The notes below the pieces were generated by a model. It saw nothing but the letters and a program-made list of their open reading frames with translations. It ran no database searches and was not told the DNA's origin. The position numbers and the translations under genes were made by a program. Shown here piece by piece: positions 9,901 to 17,762 of a stretch of 64,000 nt of DNA. The stretch's first letter is position 1. The number at the start of each line of letters is the position of its first letter. Source of the stretch: Persicobacter psychrovividus (GTDB lineage Bacteria; Bacteroidota; Bacteroidia; Cytophagales; Cyclobacteriaceae); assembly GCF_036492425.1 (NCBI RefSeq), contig NZ_AP025293.1, forward strand, positions 868,001 to 932,000, written 5' to 3'.

Positions 9901-9963
9901 TGAAAATAGCAGCGCAGCCAAGGAGATGGACGATAAAAAATACCGTAGTTGAGATCTATTCAT
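6913..9963 (-). CDS. GH92 alpha-mannosidase lipoprotein with F5/8 C-type domain
   Basis: About 1016 aa from the ATG at 9963. An upstream in-frame ATG at 9993 is less likely because it would put ten polar residues before the signal sequence. A lipobox LLFSSGC predicts an acylated outer-membrane protein. GH92 hallmarks are present: MIGTGGHGHTFPGATTPHG, GNEPSHHVAYLYN and SGNEDCGQMSAWY. After the catalytic part comes a chitobiase-C-like module (GATIYYTLDGSEP) and a C-terminal discoidin-like sugar-binding domain. GH92 enzymes are calcium-dependent exo-alpha-mannosidases acting on N-glycans or yeast mannan. No SusC/SusD pair is next to it, so it is not in a classical polysaccharide locus here. Confidence 0.95.
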   Translation of the reverse strand: MNRSQLRYFLSSISLAALLFSSGCQQLPSHQKATTAPLVSQVNPMIGTGGHGHTFPGATTPHGMVQLSPDTGIEGWDWCSGYHYSDSSIMGFSHTHLSGTGGGDYGDIMLMPFTGKNLWEAGTKAQPDAGYRSRFSHEDEHAEAGYYEVKLKDHHIDVALTATARTGFHQYTFPAGAERKVILDLVHGVGDNPRALTLKINSDHQVVGLRRSQGWAQDQYVYFVLEFNQPFTHFLTNDGKNIGEQKQIEGKYAKAIFEFSPSDKPLLAKVALSQVSIEGAMKNLSAENNGWDFNAVKNQSQQQWQDALARTTVKGGSEDQKNIFYTAAYHTMMHPNIAMDVDGQYRGMDKKIYTAKDYTHYTLFSLWDTFRAAHPWYALTEPSRNTDFVKSMISKYDHSGALPIWELASNETGTMIGYHAVPVIADEILKGNTAIDAEKAFEAMKAAAMKTDRGLKYVQSLGYIPYDKEPNSVSKTVEYAYDDWCIAQVAKKLGKMDDYQTFTKRALNYQNLFDASTGFIRGRNEAGVWVKDFNPMAISLLGSGEYTEGNAWHYTFFAPQDINGLIKLYGGAQKFEDKLDRMWTQEAVNDNEHAHDVTGLIGQYAHGNEPSHHVAYLYNFVDASSKTQFWVRKIMAEQYSNQADGLSGNEDCGQMSAWYNLSAMGLYPVNPASGRFIIGSPVFEEANIKLENGKSFTVVAKHNSAKNVYIQSAKLNGKPYRRSYIDYATITAGGTLTFEMGDQAADWFNEAPKSDIVHDYEGTLTRSNTLFMPHTRSDQRIFASELKVELNSFVDGATIYYTLDGSEPTIHSKKYQLPIHLTATTVLKAKCVKDQWADSPVMTAHFSKAFYHEKDRQFPRLTLKNPPTSKTYNPGHWALLDGTYASDNLRDGKWSGFSGHQLEATIDLGAVQNVGKVNTNFLLNTSSWVFLPKSYKVLYADDGKNWKLAGTQSLPVPSAHQPIGKHLFSINVEQQTRYIRVIAETAGKLPEWHPGFGNESWLFADEIVIESQGLMK

Positions 9964-10152
9964 CTTGGATAAAAAATTTAAAGGATCAGTCATGAAGATA
10001 GTGTTGAGCTAATTTTTTGTGAGTAGATTTGATCAACATTTGGGTTACATTTTCAAATTCGATACAAAAAAGTCTAAAAATATCGGCTTAGTTGTATTAT
10101 TGCCCTACAAAGTACAAAAATAGTTTTATATCATCCTTTAACGTCTTCAGGA

Positions 10153-10506
10153 ATGTCGTCAGAAAATGGTCAATTATCATTACCTCAATTTATGGTTGTA
10201 GAGGAGCCTCGTCAGGAGGGATTGGGAACGTTCATTCTTTGTACACAAAAGCCAAAGCTGTTGGCACGTGCCTATGAACTCGCCCCGACCGCAAAAGGGC
10301 TGGAAAGTCTGGAAGCGCTGAAAGCCCACTTTAATGTTGGGGGAAATTTTGTGACCACAAAGCAGTTGGTGTTTGTTGGTGCAGTAGAAATGTACGATAA
10401 GCTCAAGGGCACCGAAGGGCATGAGTCGCTGATTAACGAGACCATGCAAGCCATGGCCAAATGGTATACTGATTTGCTGGAATGGGAAGATGAGCAAGTG
10501 GAGTAG
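10153..10506 (+). CDS. Conserved-looking small protein of unknown function
   Basis: A soluble protein of 117 aa with no signal peptide or membrane helix. It is rich in Glu and Lys and ends in an acidic tail (WEDEQVE). The middle looks alpha/beta (GTFILCTQKPKLLARAYEL), and the C-terminal half is helical (MYDKLKGTEGHESLINETMQAMAKWYTDLLEW). I do not recognise a family. It is divergent from the mannosidase gene and lies about 100 bp before the MATE gene on the same strand. The ATG at 10153 is preferred; a start further upstream in another frame would not include the acidic tail. Confidence 0.6.
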   Translation: MSSENGQLSLPQFMVVEEPRQEGLGTFILCTQKPKLLARAYELAPTAKGLESLEALKAHFNVGGNFVTTKQLVFVGAVEMYDKLKGTEGHESLINETMQAMAKWYTDLLEWEDEQVE

Positions 10507-10604
10507 CTGTGGAGCAAAAGATATATTTGTGGATGTGTAGTGCTTATTCAGCGGGTTTTACGATCTTTGCGCCCTTATTTTATATGAACACTTTTTTATA
10601 AGTA

Positions 10605-11939
10605 ATGCTGCAAAAATATTATCCATATTATAGAAGACTAATGACTTTGGCGCTGCCGCTGGTAATGACCCAGGCGGGGCAGGTGGTGGTGTCGTTGGTG
10701 GATAACGCCATGGTTGGCCGTGTTGGAACGCAGGAGTTGGCCTCGGCCTCTTTTGCCAACAGTGTGTTTACCATTATTCTGGTATTTGGGATGGGAATCT
10801 CCTTTGCCATTACCCCCATGATTGGTCATGCCATTGGTGCGAGTGATCGGTCTGCCATCAGTCGAATCATAAAAAATTCCTGGGTGCTGGGCACGGCGTC
10901 CGCACTTTTCCTGGCGATGCTATGCTATTTGGGGAGTTTACTGATGCCATTTTTGGGGCAGCCCGAAAAAGTGGTGGAACTCGCCATTCCTTATTTCCGG
11001 ATATTAGCTGTTTCCTTGATCCCGTTCATGGGCTTCATGGTGCTGAAGCAAATCGGTGAAGGGCTTGGTAATACGATGATGGCCATGATTGCGACCGTTG
11101 CCAGTAACTTGCTGAATATTCTGTTGAACTGGGTATTGATCTTTGGGCATTGGGGTGCGCCAGCGCTCGGCTTGAATGGTGCGGGTATAGCGACACTGAT
11201 CGCTCGGATACTGATGCCTTTTCTCCTTTATTATGGATTGAAAAATATTAAAGCCTATCGCGGGTATTTCGTCAAAACCCCTGAGGTGCATGTGGCCTGG
11301 CATGAGATCAAGAAATTACTGACCATCGGCCTGCCGATAGCTTTTCAGCTGGTGCTTGAAGTGTCTATTTTTGCCATCGGTGCAGTGATGATGGGTTGGA
11401 TCGGTGATGTGCCGCTGGCAGCGCATCAGGTAGCGCTTGGTTTGGGGAGTATGACCTTCATGATTTCCAACGGTGTGGCACAGGCTACCACAATTCGGGT
11501 GAGCTATCAGATTGGTGAAAAAAATGATTACGGATTAAGAATGGCTTCTTTCTCTGCGATGCATTTGGTATTGTTTTTTATGGGACTGAGTTGTATTGGT
11601 TTTTATGTACTGAGATATCAGTTGCCATTGATCTTTACCCCTGATGTGGCTGTGGTAAATCAGGCTGCAATTTTGCTGATCGTTGCCGCAATATTTCAGC
11701 TCTTCGATGGGCTTCAGGTGGTTTGCCTGGGCATTTTGAGGGGTATGGCTGATGTGAAAGTGCCCATGTTGATCGCCGCTGTTTGTTACCTGATCATCGG
11801 GATTCCCGTGAGTTACATTTGTGCATTTACTTTTGGGATGGGGCCCGTAGGTATTTGGGTTGGCTTTGTAGTGGGCTTAGCCTTGGCAGGAATTGCTTTC
11901 TTTGTTCGAATATGGAAGCTTTTATACGGAGATAAATAA
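10605..11939 (+). CDS. MATE family efflux transporter
   Basis: An inner-membrane protein of 444 aa with about 12 transmembrane segments in two similar halves (MatE domains at about 15-175 and 235-395). The N-terminal segment PLVMTQAGQVVVSLVDNAMVGRVG is the typical MATE start (given here as a pattern of shorter pieces: PLVMTQ, VDNAMVGRVG). These antiporters use a sodium or proton gradient to export cationic drugs or metabolites. The substrate cannot be told from sequence. The length is normal for the NorM-like branch. Confidence 0.92.
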   Translation: MLQKYYPYYRRLMTLALPLVMTQAGQVVVSLVDNAMVGRVGTQELASASFANSVFTIILVFGMGISFAITPMIGHAIGASDRSAISRIIKNSWVLGTASALFLAMLCYLGSLLMPFLGQPEKVVELAIPYFRILAVSLIPFMGFMVLKQIGEGLGNTMMAMIATVASNLLNILLNWVLIFGHWGAPALGLNGAGIATLIARILMPFLLYYGLKNIKAYRGYFVKTPEVHVAWHEIKKLLTIGLPIAFQLVLEVSIFAIGAVMMGWIGDVPLAAHQVALGLGSMTFMISNGVAQATTIRVSYQIGEKNDYGLRMASFSAMHLVLFFMGLSCIGFYVLRYQLPLIFTPDVAVVNQAAILLIVAAIFQLFDGLQVVCLGILRGMADVKVPMLIAAVCYLIIGIPVSYICAFTFGMGPVGIWVGFVVGLALAGIAFFVRIWKLLYGDK

Positions 11940-12188
11940 TACAATTCTCATATTCGATTAGATGCAATTCATGTAAATGAATTAAAACATGATAAAAGTC
12001 ATATGTAAATATAGCTATTGTTGCTCATGTAATTTTTAGATATAAAAATATATAAAAAACCTTCATTATTTGGTGTGAAAAGGCGGTATTTAGGATTTTT
12101 TTCACTAATTTTTGAATACAGTATCTGTCTATTCTTACAATGTGAGAGTGGAAAAATTATTTTTCAACAAGTCAGTTTTTTTTTAATT

Positions 12189-12422
12189 ATGTCATTGATA
12201 GCACCAACCAATAACGAGACTCAAGTTTTGAGTCAGACAAGAAATAGCAAGATAAAAGCTGGAGATGAGGTGATCTTGACTTCAGGTACGGTTATTACTG
12301 TTGATCATATCCGAAAAAGCGAATCTAAAGAGTTCGTTTGTTGGGTTACTGAAGACGGTTCTTTAAGAGCCGAAGAGTCTAAATATTGCCAAATATCAAA
12401 AAATAAAGCAATGTTCATCTAA
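12189..12422 (+). CDS. YodC/DUF2158-like small protein
   Basis: From the ATG at 12189 the product is 77 aa. A longer frame from 12075 adds 38 hydrophobic and aromatic residues with no good start context, so the short form is chosen. The core IKAGDEVILTSGTVITVDHI followed by FVCWVTEDGSLRAEE matches the DUF2158 pattern: a small SH3-like barrel with a GD-V-L-SG start, a CxW strand and a final acidic strand. The function of the family is not known. It stands alone in an AT-rich stretch. Confidence 0.6.
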   Translation: MSLIAPTNNETQVLSQTRNSKIKAGDEVILTSGTVITVDHIRKSESKEFVCWVTEDGSLRAEESKYCQISKNKAMFI

Positions 12423-12441
12423 TCGTTGAAGATTGTGCCAT

Positions 12442-12480
12442 AAAGAGCTGCTGGGTTTTGCCTGGCAGCTCTTTGTGGTT
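12442..12480. terminator. Hairpin between DUF2158-like gene and mntH-like gene
   Basis: Stem AAAGAGCTGC / GCAGCTCTTT, with a modest T-rich tail on the plus strand. It lies between two convergent genes. Confidence 0.55.
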
Positions 12481-13890
12481 TTAGGCCTTTTGCCTGATAC
12501 GCAATAGTGGATGAACAATAAGGTAAAGTAGTAAAACCCCCGCCGAGGCTGCCACGCCTATGGCGAAAAACTCGCTCAGTATAGCAGGATGCATTTGATT
12601 AATCCACTTGATCAGTTCTGCAATTACGAGTTTAATATTGAGGGCAATGATGATCGCTGCGATGAACCATGCACCTATCTTTAACCATGGACCAATGACA
12701 AATTCCCCCATCTTGTATTTGTCGGAAACGAAATGAATCAATGGAATAATGGCAAAACCCAACTGCAAACTCAGTACCACCTGACTCAAAATCAGTAATT
12801 TCCCTGTACTGTTTTCACCAAAATACACAATACAGCCAAAGGCAGGTACAATGGCGAGCGCTCTGGTGATCAGGCGTCGAATCCATGGCTTCATTTTTAC
12901 ATGCAGATGACCTTCCATAATGATCTGCCCAGCGATAGTTCCTGTAATTGTTGAGCTTTGTCCTGCGGCAATCAGGGCAACAGCAAAAAGGACACTTGCC
13001 CATTTGGTGCCGAGCAATGGGCTGAGTAATTGATAAGCGTCCTGAATTTCTGTCACCTGAAAATATCCACGACTGTGGAAGGCGGCAGCGGCAAGGATCA
13101 GCAAAGCGGCATTGACAAAGAAGGCGAGGTTCAATGCGATGGCTGAATCTATAAAGTTGAACTTCAGGGCTTGTCGAATGCTTTTTGGTGTACTTTCTAT
13201 TTGTCGGGTTTGCACCAGTGAGGAGTGCAGGTATAAGTTGTGAGGCATTACGGTGGCGCCAATGATGCCTATGGCAATGTACAGCGCATCGGTATCTACA
13301 ATTTTAGGGATGAAGCCTCTTGACAATGCCCCGATTTGAGGGTGAGAGAAGATCATTTCAAGAATAAATGCTCCTCCGATGATAGCAATCAGGCCAATGA
13401 TGAATGCCTCCATTTTTTTGATGCCCCTGTTCATTAGAAATAGCAACAGGAAGGTGTCAAAAATGGTCAGACAAACCCCATAAAGCATCGGAATGCCAAA
13501 CAACAGGTGCAGGCCAATGGCCATACCAATCACTTCGGCAAGGTCGCAGGCCGCAATGGCGATTTCAGCAAATATATACAGTATAGTATTCACAAACGGT
13601 GGGTAGCTTTCTCGGGAAGCCTGAGCAAGATCTCGCTGTTTCACAACGCCAAGGCGGGCACTGAGCATCTGTAGCAGTAGGGCCATCAGGTTTGACATCA
13701 GTAAAACCCACAGCAGCTGATACCCAAAGTGGCTGCCGCCTTCAAGGTCGGTGGCCCAATTGCCAGGATCCATATAGCCGACACTGATTACAAAAGCGGG
13801 CCCCATAAAACTGAGGAGTTTTCTGAAGGTATTTTTTTTGTTGTCGGTGACGACACTGCTGTGTACTTCTTGTAATGATTGCTGAGCCAT
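12481..13890 (-). CDS. mntH: Nramp family divalent metal transporter (MntH-like)
   Basis: A polytopic protein of 469 aa from the ATG at 13890; the frame can be extended to a TTG at 13920, but ATG is preferred. It has 11 hydrophobic segments. The metal-binding motif of helix 1 is present as DPGNWATD (residues 41-48), and helix 6 carries MPHNLYLHS; both are diagnostic for Nramp proteins, which import Mn2+ or Fe2+ with protons. The symbol follows the family; the metal preference is not proven. Its upstream region contains the 187-bp repeat array. No metal-regulator gene is adjacent. Confidence 0.92.
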   Translation of the reverse strand: MAQQSLQEVHSSVVTDNKKNTFRKLLSFMGPAFVISVGYMDPGNWATDLEGGSHFGYQLLWVLLMSNLMALLLQMLSARLGVVKQRDLAQASRESYPPFVNTILYIFAEIAIAACDLAEVIGMAIGLHLLFGIPMLYGVCLTIFDTFLLLFLMNRGIKKMEAFIIGLIAIIGGAFILEMIFSHPQIGALSRGFIPKIVDTDALYIAIGIIGATVMPHNLYLHSSLVQTRQIESTPKSIRQALKFNFIDSAIALNLAFFVNAALLILAAAAFHSRGYFQVTEIQDAYQLLSPLLGTKWASVLFAVALIAAGQSSTITGTIAGQIIMEGHLHVKMKPWIRRLITRALAIVPAFGCIVYFGENSTGKLLILSQVVLSLQLGFAIIPLIHFVSDKYKMGEFVIGPWLKIGAWFIAAIIIALNIKLVIAELIKWINQMHPAILSEFFAIGVAASAGVLLLYLIVHPLLRIRQKA

Positions 13891-14086
13891 ATGCTTGAGG
13901 TCGTTAGTATTTGGGAGCAATATAAAGGTTTGAAGGTGATGATTATCAGCGATTAATAGAATGCGAAATGAAATAAATGTTAATCCCTTTCATTAATTAG
14001 CTTACTCAATAAAAAATATTTACCACATAGTAAAATAAATTTAGATAGGACTAAAAATAATTCCGGTACAGTGTTTACAGCGCTCG

Positions 14087-15062
14087 AAACAACTTTCTGT
14101 CGCTTTGTATTGGCCTTCTCCAATTCTACATTTGGCTGATACGCAAGGCTCACATCATTGAAAAAGCAGTTTAAATCAACACGGTTCTCTGTCGCGAGAC
14201 TCCGTCTTGTGACAAACAAATTGGGTACATAATTGATCACGAGAGAGACTCTCGCGATAGTTTAGGGCTGATTAAACAACTTCCTGTCGCTTAGTATTCG
14301 CCTTCTCCAATTCTACATTTGGCTGATACGCAAGGCTCACATCATTGAAAAAGCAGTTTAAATCAACACGGTTCTCTGTCGCGAGACTCCGTCTTGTGAC
14401 AAACAAATCGGGTACATAATTGATCACGATCGGGAGGCTTGCGATAGTTTAAGGGTGATTAAACAACTTTCTGTGGCTTTGTATTCGCCTTCTCCAATTC
14501 AACATTTGGCTGATACGCAAGGTTCACATCATTGAAAAAGCATTTTAAATCCACACGGTTCTCTGTCGCGAGACTCCGTCTTGTGACAAACAAATTGGGT
14601 ACATAATTGATCACGAGAGAGACTCTCGCGATAGTTTAAGGGTGATTAAACAACTTTCTGTCGCTTTGTATTCGCCTTCTCCAATTCTACATTTGGCTGA
14701 TACGCAAGGCTCACATCATTGAAAAAGCATTCTAAATCCACACGATTCTCTGTCGCGAGACTCCGTCTTGAGACAAACAAATTGGGTACATAATTGATCA
14801 CGAGAGAGACTCTCGCGATAGTTTAAGGGTGAGTAAACCACTTTCTGTCGCTTTGTATTCGCCTTCTCCAATTCTACATTTGACTGACGCGCAAGGCTCA
14901 CAGCATTGAAAAAACAGTCTAAATCCACACGATTCCCTGTCGCGAGAACAAGCATTGAAAAAGTGGTTTGAATCCACACGACTCCCTGTCGCGAGACTCC
15001 GTCTTGTGACAAACAAATTGGGTACATAATTGATCACGATCGGGAGGCTTGCGATAGTTTAC
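14087..15062. repeat. Five-copy 187-bp tandem repeat array
   Basis: Copies start at 14087, 14274, 14461, 14648 and 14835, as read from the AAACAAC/AAACCAC landmark, so the first four steps are exactly 187 bp. Copy 5 is longer because a segment of about 50 bp ending in CCCTGTCGCGAGA is repeated inside it. Each copy carries TCGCGAGA and, 58 bp later, either TCTCGCGA (a perfect inverted partner) or a variant reading GGGAGGCTTGCGA (copies 2 and 5). Since 187 is not a multiple of three, no frame runs through the array, and the short minus-strand frames in it are probably not genes. It fills the divergent region between the Nramp gene and the gene at 15418. Confidence 0.9.
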
Positions 15063-15328
15063 AGGAATGTAAATTACCCATTGGGCAGACTGAAAATATA
15101 GACGCTTTAACTTTTCAAAGGGGTAGAATTTATTTTGTGGTCTATATCTTGCCAAGATATCGGATTAATCAGGCAGTTAATTTGTCATATTAAATCAATT
15201 CCTCTAATTTTCCCTAAAAGCGTGTTGAGTAGCTGACCACCTCACGGCAGATTCAGATGATTGAAATTGGTTTTGAATTACTTTTCAGCAATAGCGAGGT
15301 TATTTCCTTAAAATAACCCCTCATTAAT

Positions 15329-15386
15329 GCCGAGGTATGCTAAATGCTCGTCATTGATTTTTAGTTGCTAACACGCGCTAAGTTTG
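15329..15386 (+). promoter_or_regulatory. Promoter and conserved upstream element of the helical-repeat gene
   Basis: TAAGTTTG at 15379-15386 fits the Bacteroidota -7 consensus TAnnTTTG. An ATTG lies 22 nt upstream at 15353-15356 as a -33 candidate. The sequence 15329-15363 matches 61438-61472, in front of the Lgt-like operon, at 27 of 35 positions, including a shared GCTAAAT and TCATTRATTTTTA. Confidence 0.6.
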
Positions 15387-15417
15387 GTATTATTACTTAT
15401 TTCAGCTCAGTGAAAAA

Positions 15418-16899
15418 ATGGATTTAATTGCAGAATATGCATATGTACTGACGGAGGGCAGTCAGAAAAACCTGGAGCTTTCTTTGCCCAAGCGGACCAA
15501 AATGCGGAAGCTGTATGATTTGGTGGTCCACGAAAAGGTCGATGACCAAACTGCGGCCAAGATCCTTTATAAAACCAAGCCGTCAGATAAGCGGTACCTG
15601 ATGCTGAAGCGTAACCTGAGTCAAAAGCTGGCAGAGGTTTTTATCCTCAACAGTTTGCAGAAGCAGGAGCGGGTGAACTATCTTGATATTCAGGCAGAAT
15701 TAACGGCGCAACTGGTGGTGGCGAGCCGATTTCTCGACCGTAATGTATTTCATAATGCAGATAAAATTTTGCGGAAAACCCTGGCCAAAGCTGAAAAATA
15801 CAGCCTTTTGGGTACAGAAGTGCAGGTGTTGCTGAAATTGCGGGAAATGTATTCTATGCAGGGCTTTCCCGATAAATGCCAGGAGGTGATCAGTTTACTG
15901 CAATCCAAAATGCAGCAGTATATGCTTTTGCAGGAAATAGAAGGCATGGAGCAACTACTCGACAGTAAGGTGAAGTTTTCCACACACAAAACGAAGGATA
16001 TGCTCAACTTGTGTGAGGACTGTGTGGCGCGGGCTGAGGAAATTGCGGCGCAGTACGATAATCCTTTTATTCGGTTGATTTTGTACTACCTTCAGGCGAT
16101 GCGGGCTTATGTCAACAATCGGTTTGATGAATATGGCGCTCGGATAGATGACCTTGAAGAGTTGTTCAAAAATGAGTCTTTTGTGTTTTCCAATATTCGT
16201 TTGTTGCGATTGTATTTTCATCATGCACAATATTATCGCTCTTTGCGTAAGGTTGAGGAAGCGATTGGATATGCAAAGTGGAGTTTGGAGCTGACAGAAT
16301 ACAAGGCTTATAATCGCTTCGATGTGCAATTTTTATTGACAGATTTGGCCTTGAAAAAACGTGCGCAAACCGAGGCACTCAGTATTTGTGAAGAAGTGAT
16401 GCAGGTGGAGCAGTATGCTTTTTTGCATGCGGTGGATCAGGCCAAATGGCTGGTCTATTTTTATTATGCACAGCTTGACTGGATTGTAAACCACCCCGGT
16501 GCGGCGAATTATGCGATGGAAGGCGTGGAGGAGATCTTTCATAAACGCTTCCCTGCAAGAAGGGACAAGCATGGCAGAAATATTCAGGTGCTGATCCTGA
16601 AGCCATTTGTTGAGATTTTTCAGCAGGGGACAGATTATGACCTGATCAATATTGCCCATAATATGCAGGTGTATCGTCATCGTCATCTGAAGGATATTTC
16701 TGAGGTAAGAACGATGGCATTTTATGACCTGCTGATTGAAGCCTGCCTGATGAACTTTGACCTTTCCTACCGTCAGCAGATTGTCAATCGATTTGCGGAA
16801 ATGGTGGAGGATTACCAGTATTTTGATGAGCTGGAAGTGATTCCCTATGATAAATTATTGGCCATGGGATTTGATCTTGCCGCGAAGGTTAGTGGGTGA
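15418..16899 (+). CDS. Helical-repeat protein of unknown function
   Basis: A protein of 493 aa with no signal peptide or membrane segment. The sequence is almost wholly alpha-helical, with many Tyr, Leu and Gln residues and TPR-like helix pairs (for example KCQEVISLLQSKMQQYMLL, and YYRSLRKVEEAIGYAKWSLE). The N-terminus (residues 1-70) has a basic segment, LPKRTKMRKLYDLVVHEK. I do not recognise a named family; it is most likely a cytoplasmic scaffold. It stands alone, with a promoter at 15379. The TAA/TGA context and the following palindromic element suggest a monocistronic unit. Confidence 0.75.
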   Translation: MDLIAEYAYVLTEGSQKNLELSLPKRTKMRKLYDLVVHEKVDDQTAAKILYKTKPSDKRYLMLKRNLSQKLAEVFILNSLQKQERVNYLDIQAELTAQLVVASRFLDRNVFHNADKILRKTLAKAEKYSLLGTEVQVLLKLREMYSMQGFPDKCQEVISLLQSKMQQYMLLQEIEGMEQLLDSKVKFSTHKTKDMLNLCEDCVARAEEIAAQYDNPFIRLILYYLQAMRAYVNNRFDEYGARIDDLEELFKNESFVFSNIRLLRLYFHHAQYYRSLRKVEEAIGYAKWSLELTEYKAYNRFDVQFLLTDLALKKRAQTEALSICEEVMQVEQYAFLHAVDQAKWLVYFYYAQLDWIVNHPGAANYAMEGVEEIFHKRFPARRDKHGRNIQVLILKPFVEIFQQGTDYDLINIAHNMQVYRHRHLKDISEVRTMAFYDLLIEACLMNFDLSYRQQIVNRFAEMVEDYQYFDELEVIPYDKLLAMGFDLAAKVSG

Positions 16900-16905
16900 T
16901 GGTTG

Positions 16906-17089
16906 TGTAGAGACGTTCGGCAGAACGCCTCCATCAATTTATGTTTGGAGTGAAGTGAAATGTAGAGACGTTATTTTTAACGTCTAATTATTATTAGTTC
17001 AAGCGTCCCGCTTAAACTAATTCTATCTGTATTTTGGTCCAAGCGGTACGCTTGAATCAAAGTCAGTCGTTCTTCCGAACGCCTCTACA
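16906..17089. repeat. Nested palindromic intergenic element, 184 bp
   Basis: The outer arms 16906-16920 (TGTAGAGACGTTCGG) and 17075-17089 are inverted complements at 14 of 15 positions. An inner pair, TTCAAGCGTCCCGCTT and AAGCGGTACGCTTGAA, is also inverted. Each arm is itself a small hairpin (GAGACGTTC/GAACGCCTC; GACGTT/AACGTC; AAGCG/CGCTT). It contains no ORF. It looks like a composite of short interspersed palindromes or a small non-autonomous element. Confidence 0.75.
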
Positions 17090-17135
17090 TGCCCTATACC
17101 CTCCAACAAAACGTTGTTAAGAAAAAAATAACGTT

Positions 17136-17690
17136 ATGCCCGAAGAATCCCTGTTGTCCCTTGCCAAAAATGAGTTGATCAAATCCAAGGTCGTTTCGCG
17201 TCATCCGTTCCGTTATATGGTCTTGTCCACCTTTGATAAAGAAAGTCAGCTGCCCGAGCTTCGGACGGTGGTTTGTCGTGGAGTGGGGGATGATTTTCGC
17301 TTGTGCTTTTATACTGATGCGCGCAGCCCGAAAGTTCATCAGATGGCTGAGCACCCGCAGGTGGGCGTATTGTTCTATCATTCCAAAAAGCAATTGCAAA
17401 TTCGATTTCGCGCCATGGTTTTGCGTCTCACCGAGGAGCAATCGCAATATCAGAAGGCTTTGTCCAATATCAAAAGTTCGGGACGATTGGGGGATTACAC
17501 CGCCAATGCAGCACCATCAAGTAACTTGGAAAATGATCAGGATAAGCAGCAGGGGGAGCAGATTCATTTGGCGGTTTATGAAATCATTCCCGAGGCGATG
17601 GATGTGCTGTTACTCAACAGGGAAGGGCATCGGCGGGCGAAGTATGTGTTGAAGGGGGACCAGTGGGAGGAGCAGGGATTGGTGCCGTGA
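17136..17690 (+). CDS. Pyridoxamine 5'-phosphate oxidase-like FMN-binding protein
   Basis: A protein of 184 aa with the split-barrel pattern of PNPOx-like flavoproteins: HPFRYMVLSTFDKE, LPELRTVVCR, LCFYTDARSPKVHQM and a VGVLFYHSKKQLQIRF strand pair. The position of RTVVCR and the ARSPK segment fit FMN phosphate contacts. The C-terminus is shorter than in true PdxH, and the RxH ending of PdxH is absent, so vitamin B6 synthesis is not claimed. It is probably an oxidoreductase or flavin carrier in the cytoplasm. It has no operon partner; the next gene is convergent. Confidence 0.8.
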   Translation: MPEESLLSLAKNELIKSKVVSRHPFRYMVLSTFDKESQLPELRTVVCRGVGDDFRLCFYTDARSPKVHQMAEHPQVGVLFYHSKKQLQIRFRAMVLRLTEEQSQYQKALSNIKSSGRLGDYTANAAPSSNLENDQDKQQGEQIHLAVYEIIPEAMDVLLLNREGHRRAKYVLKGDQWEEQGLVP

Positions 17691-17762
17691 GTTTTTATGA
17701 TTAGTGGTTATGGTTTATCATCAAATGCTCCTGTTTTTTTGTAAGCAATTATTAGTGCTAAA

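Noticed and set aside
6913-9963. Polysaccharide utilisation locus around the mannosidase
   Set aside because: No SusC/SusD pair or other glycosidases are adjacent; neighbours are unrelated transporters.
9963-9993. Longer start for the mannosidase at 9993
   Set aside because: It would add MTDPLNFLSK before the positive charge and hydrophobic core of the lipoprotein signal, so the ATG at 9963 is better.
12075-12188. Longer start of the DUF2158-like protein
   Set aside because: The 38 extra residues are hydrophobic, lack similarity to the family and come from AT-rich sequence.
13980-15155. Minus-strand frames starting MINYVPNLFVTRRSLA and relatives in the 187-bp array
   Set aside because: The same short peptide appears in different frames of different copies, since 187 is not a multiple of three. 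No start or continuation is conserved.
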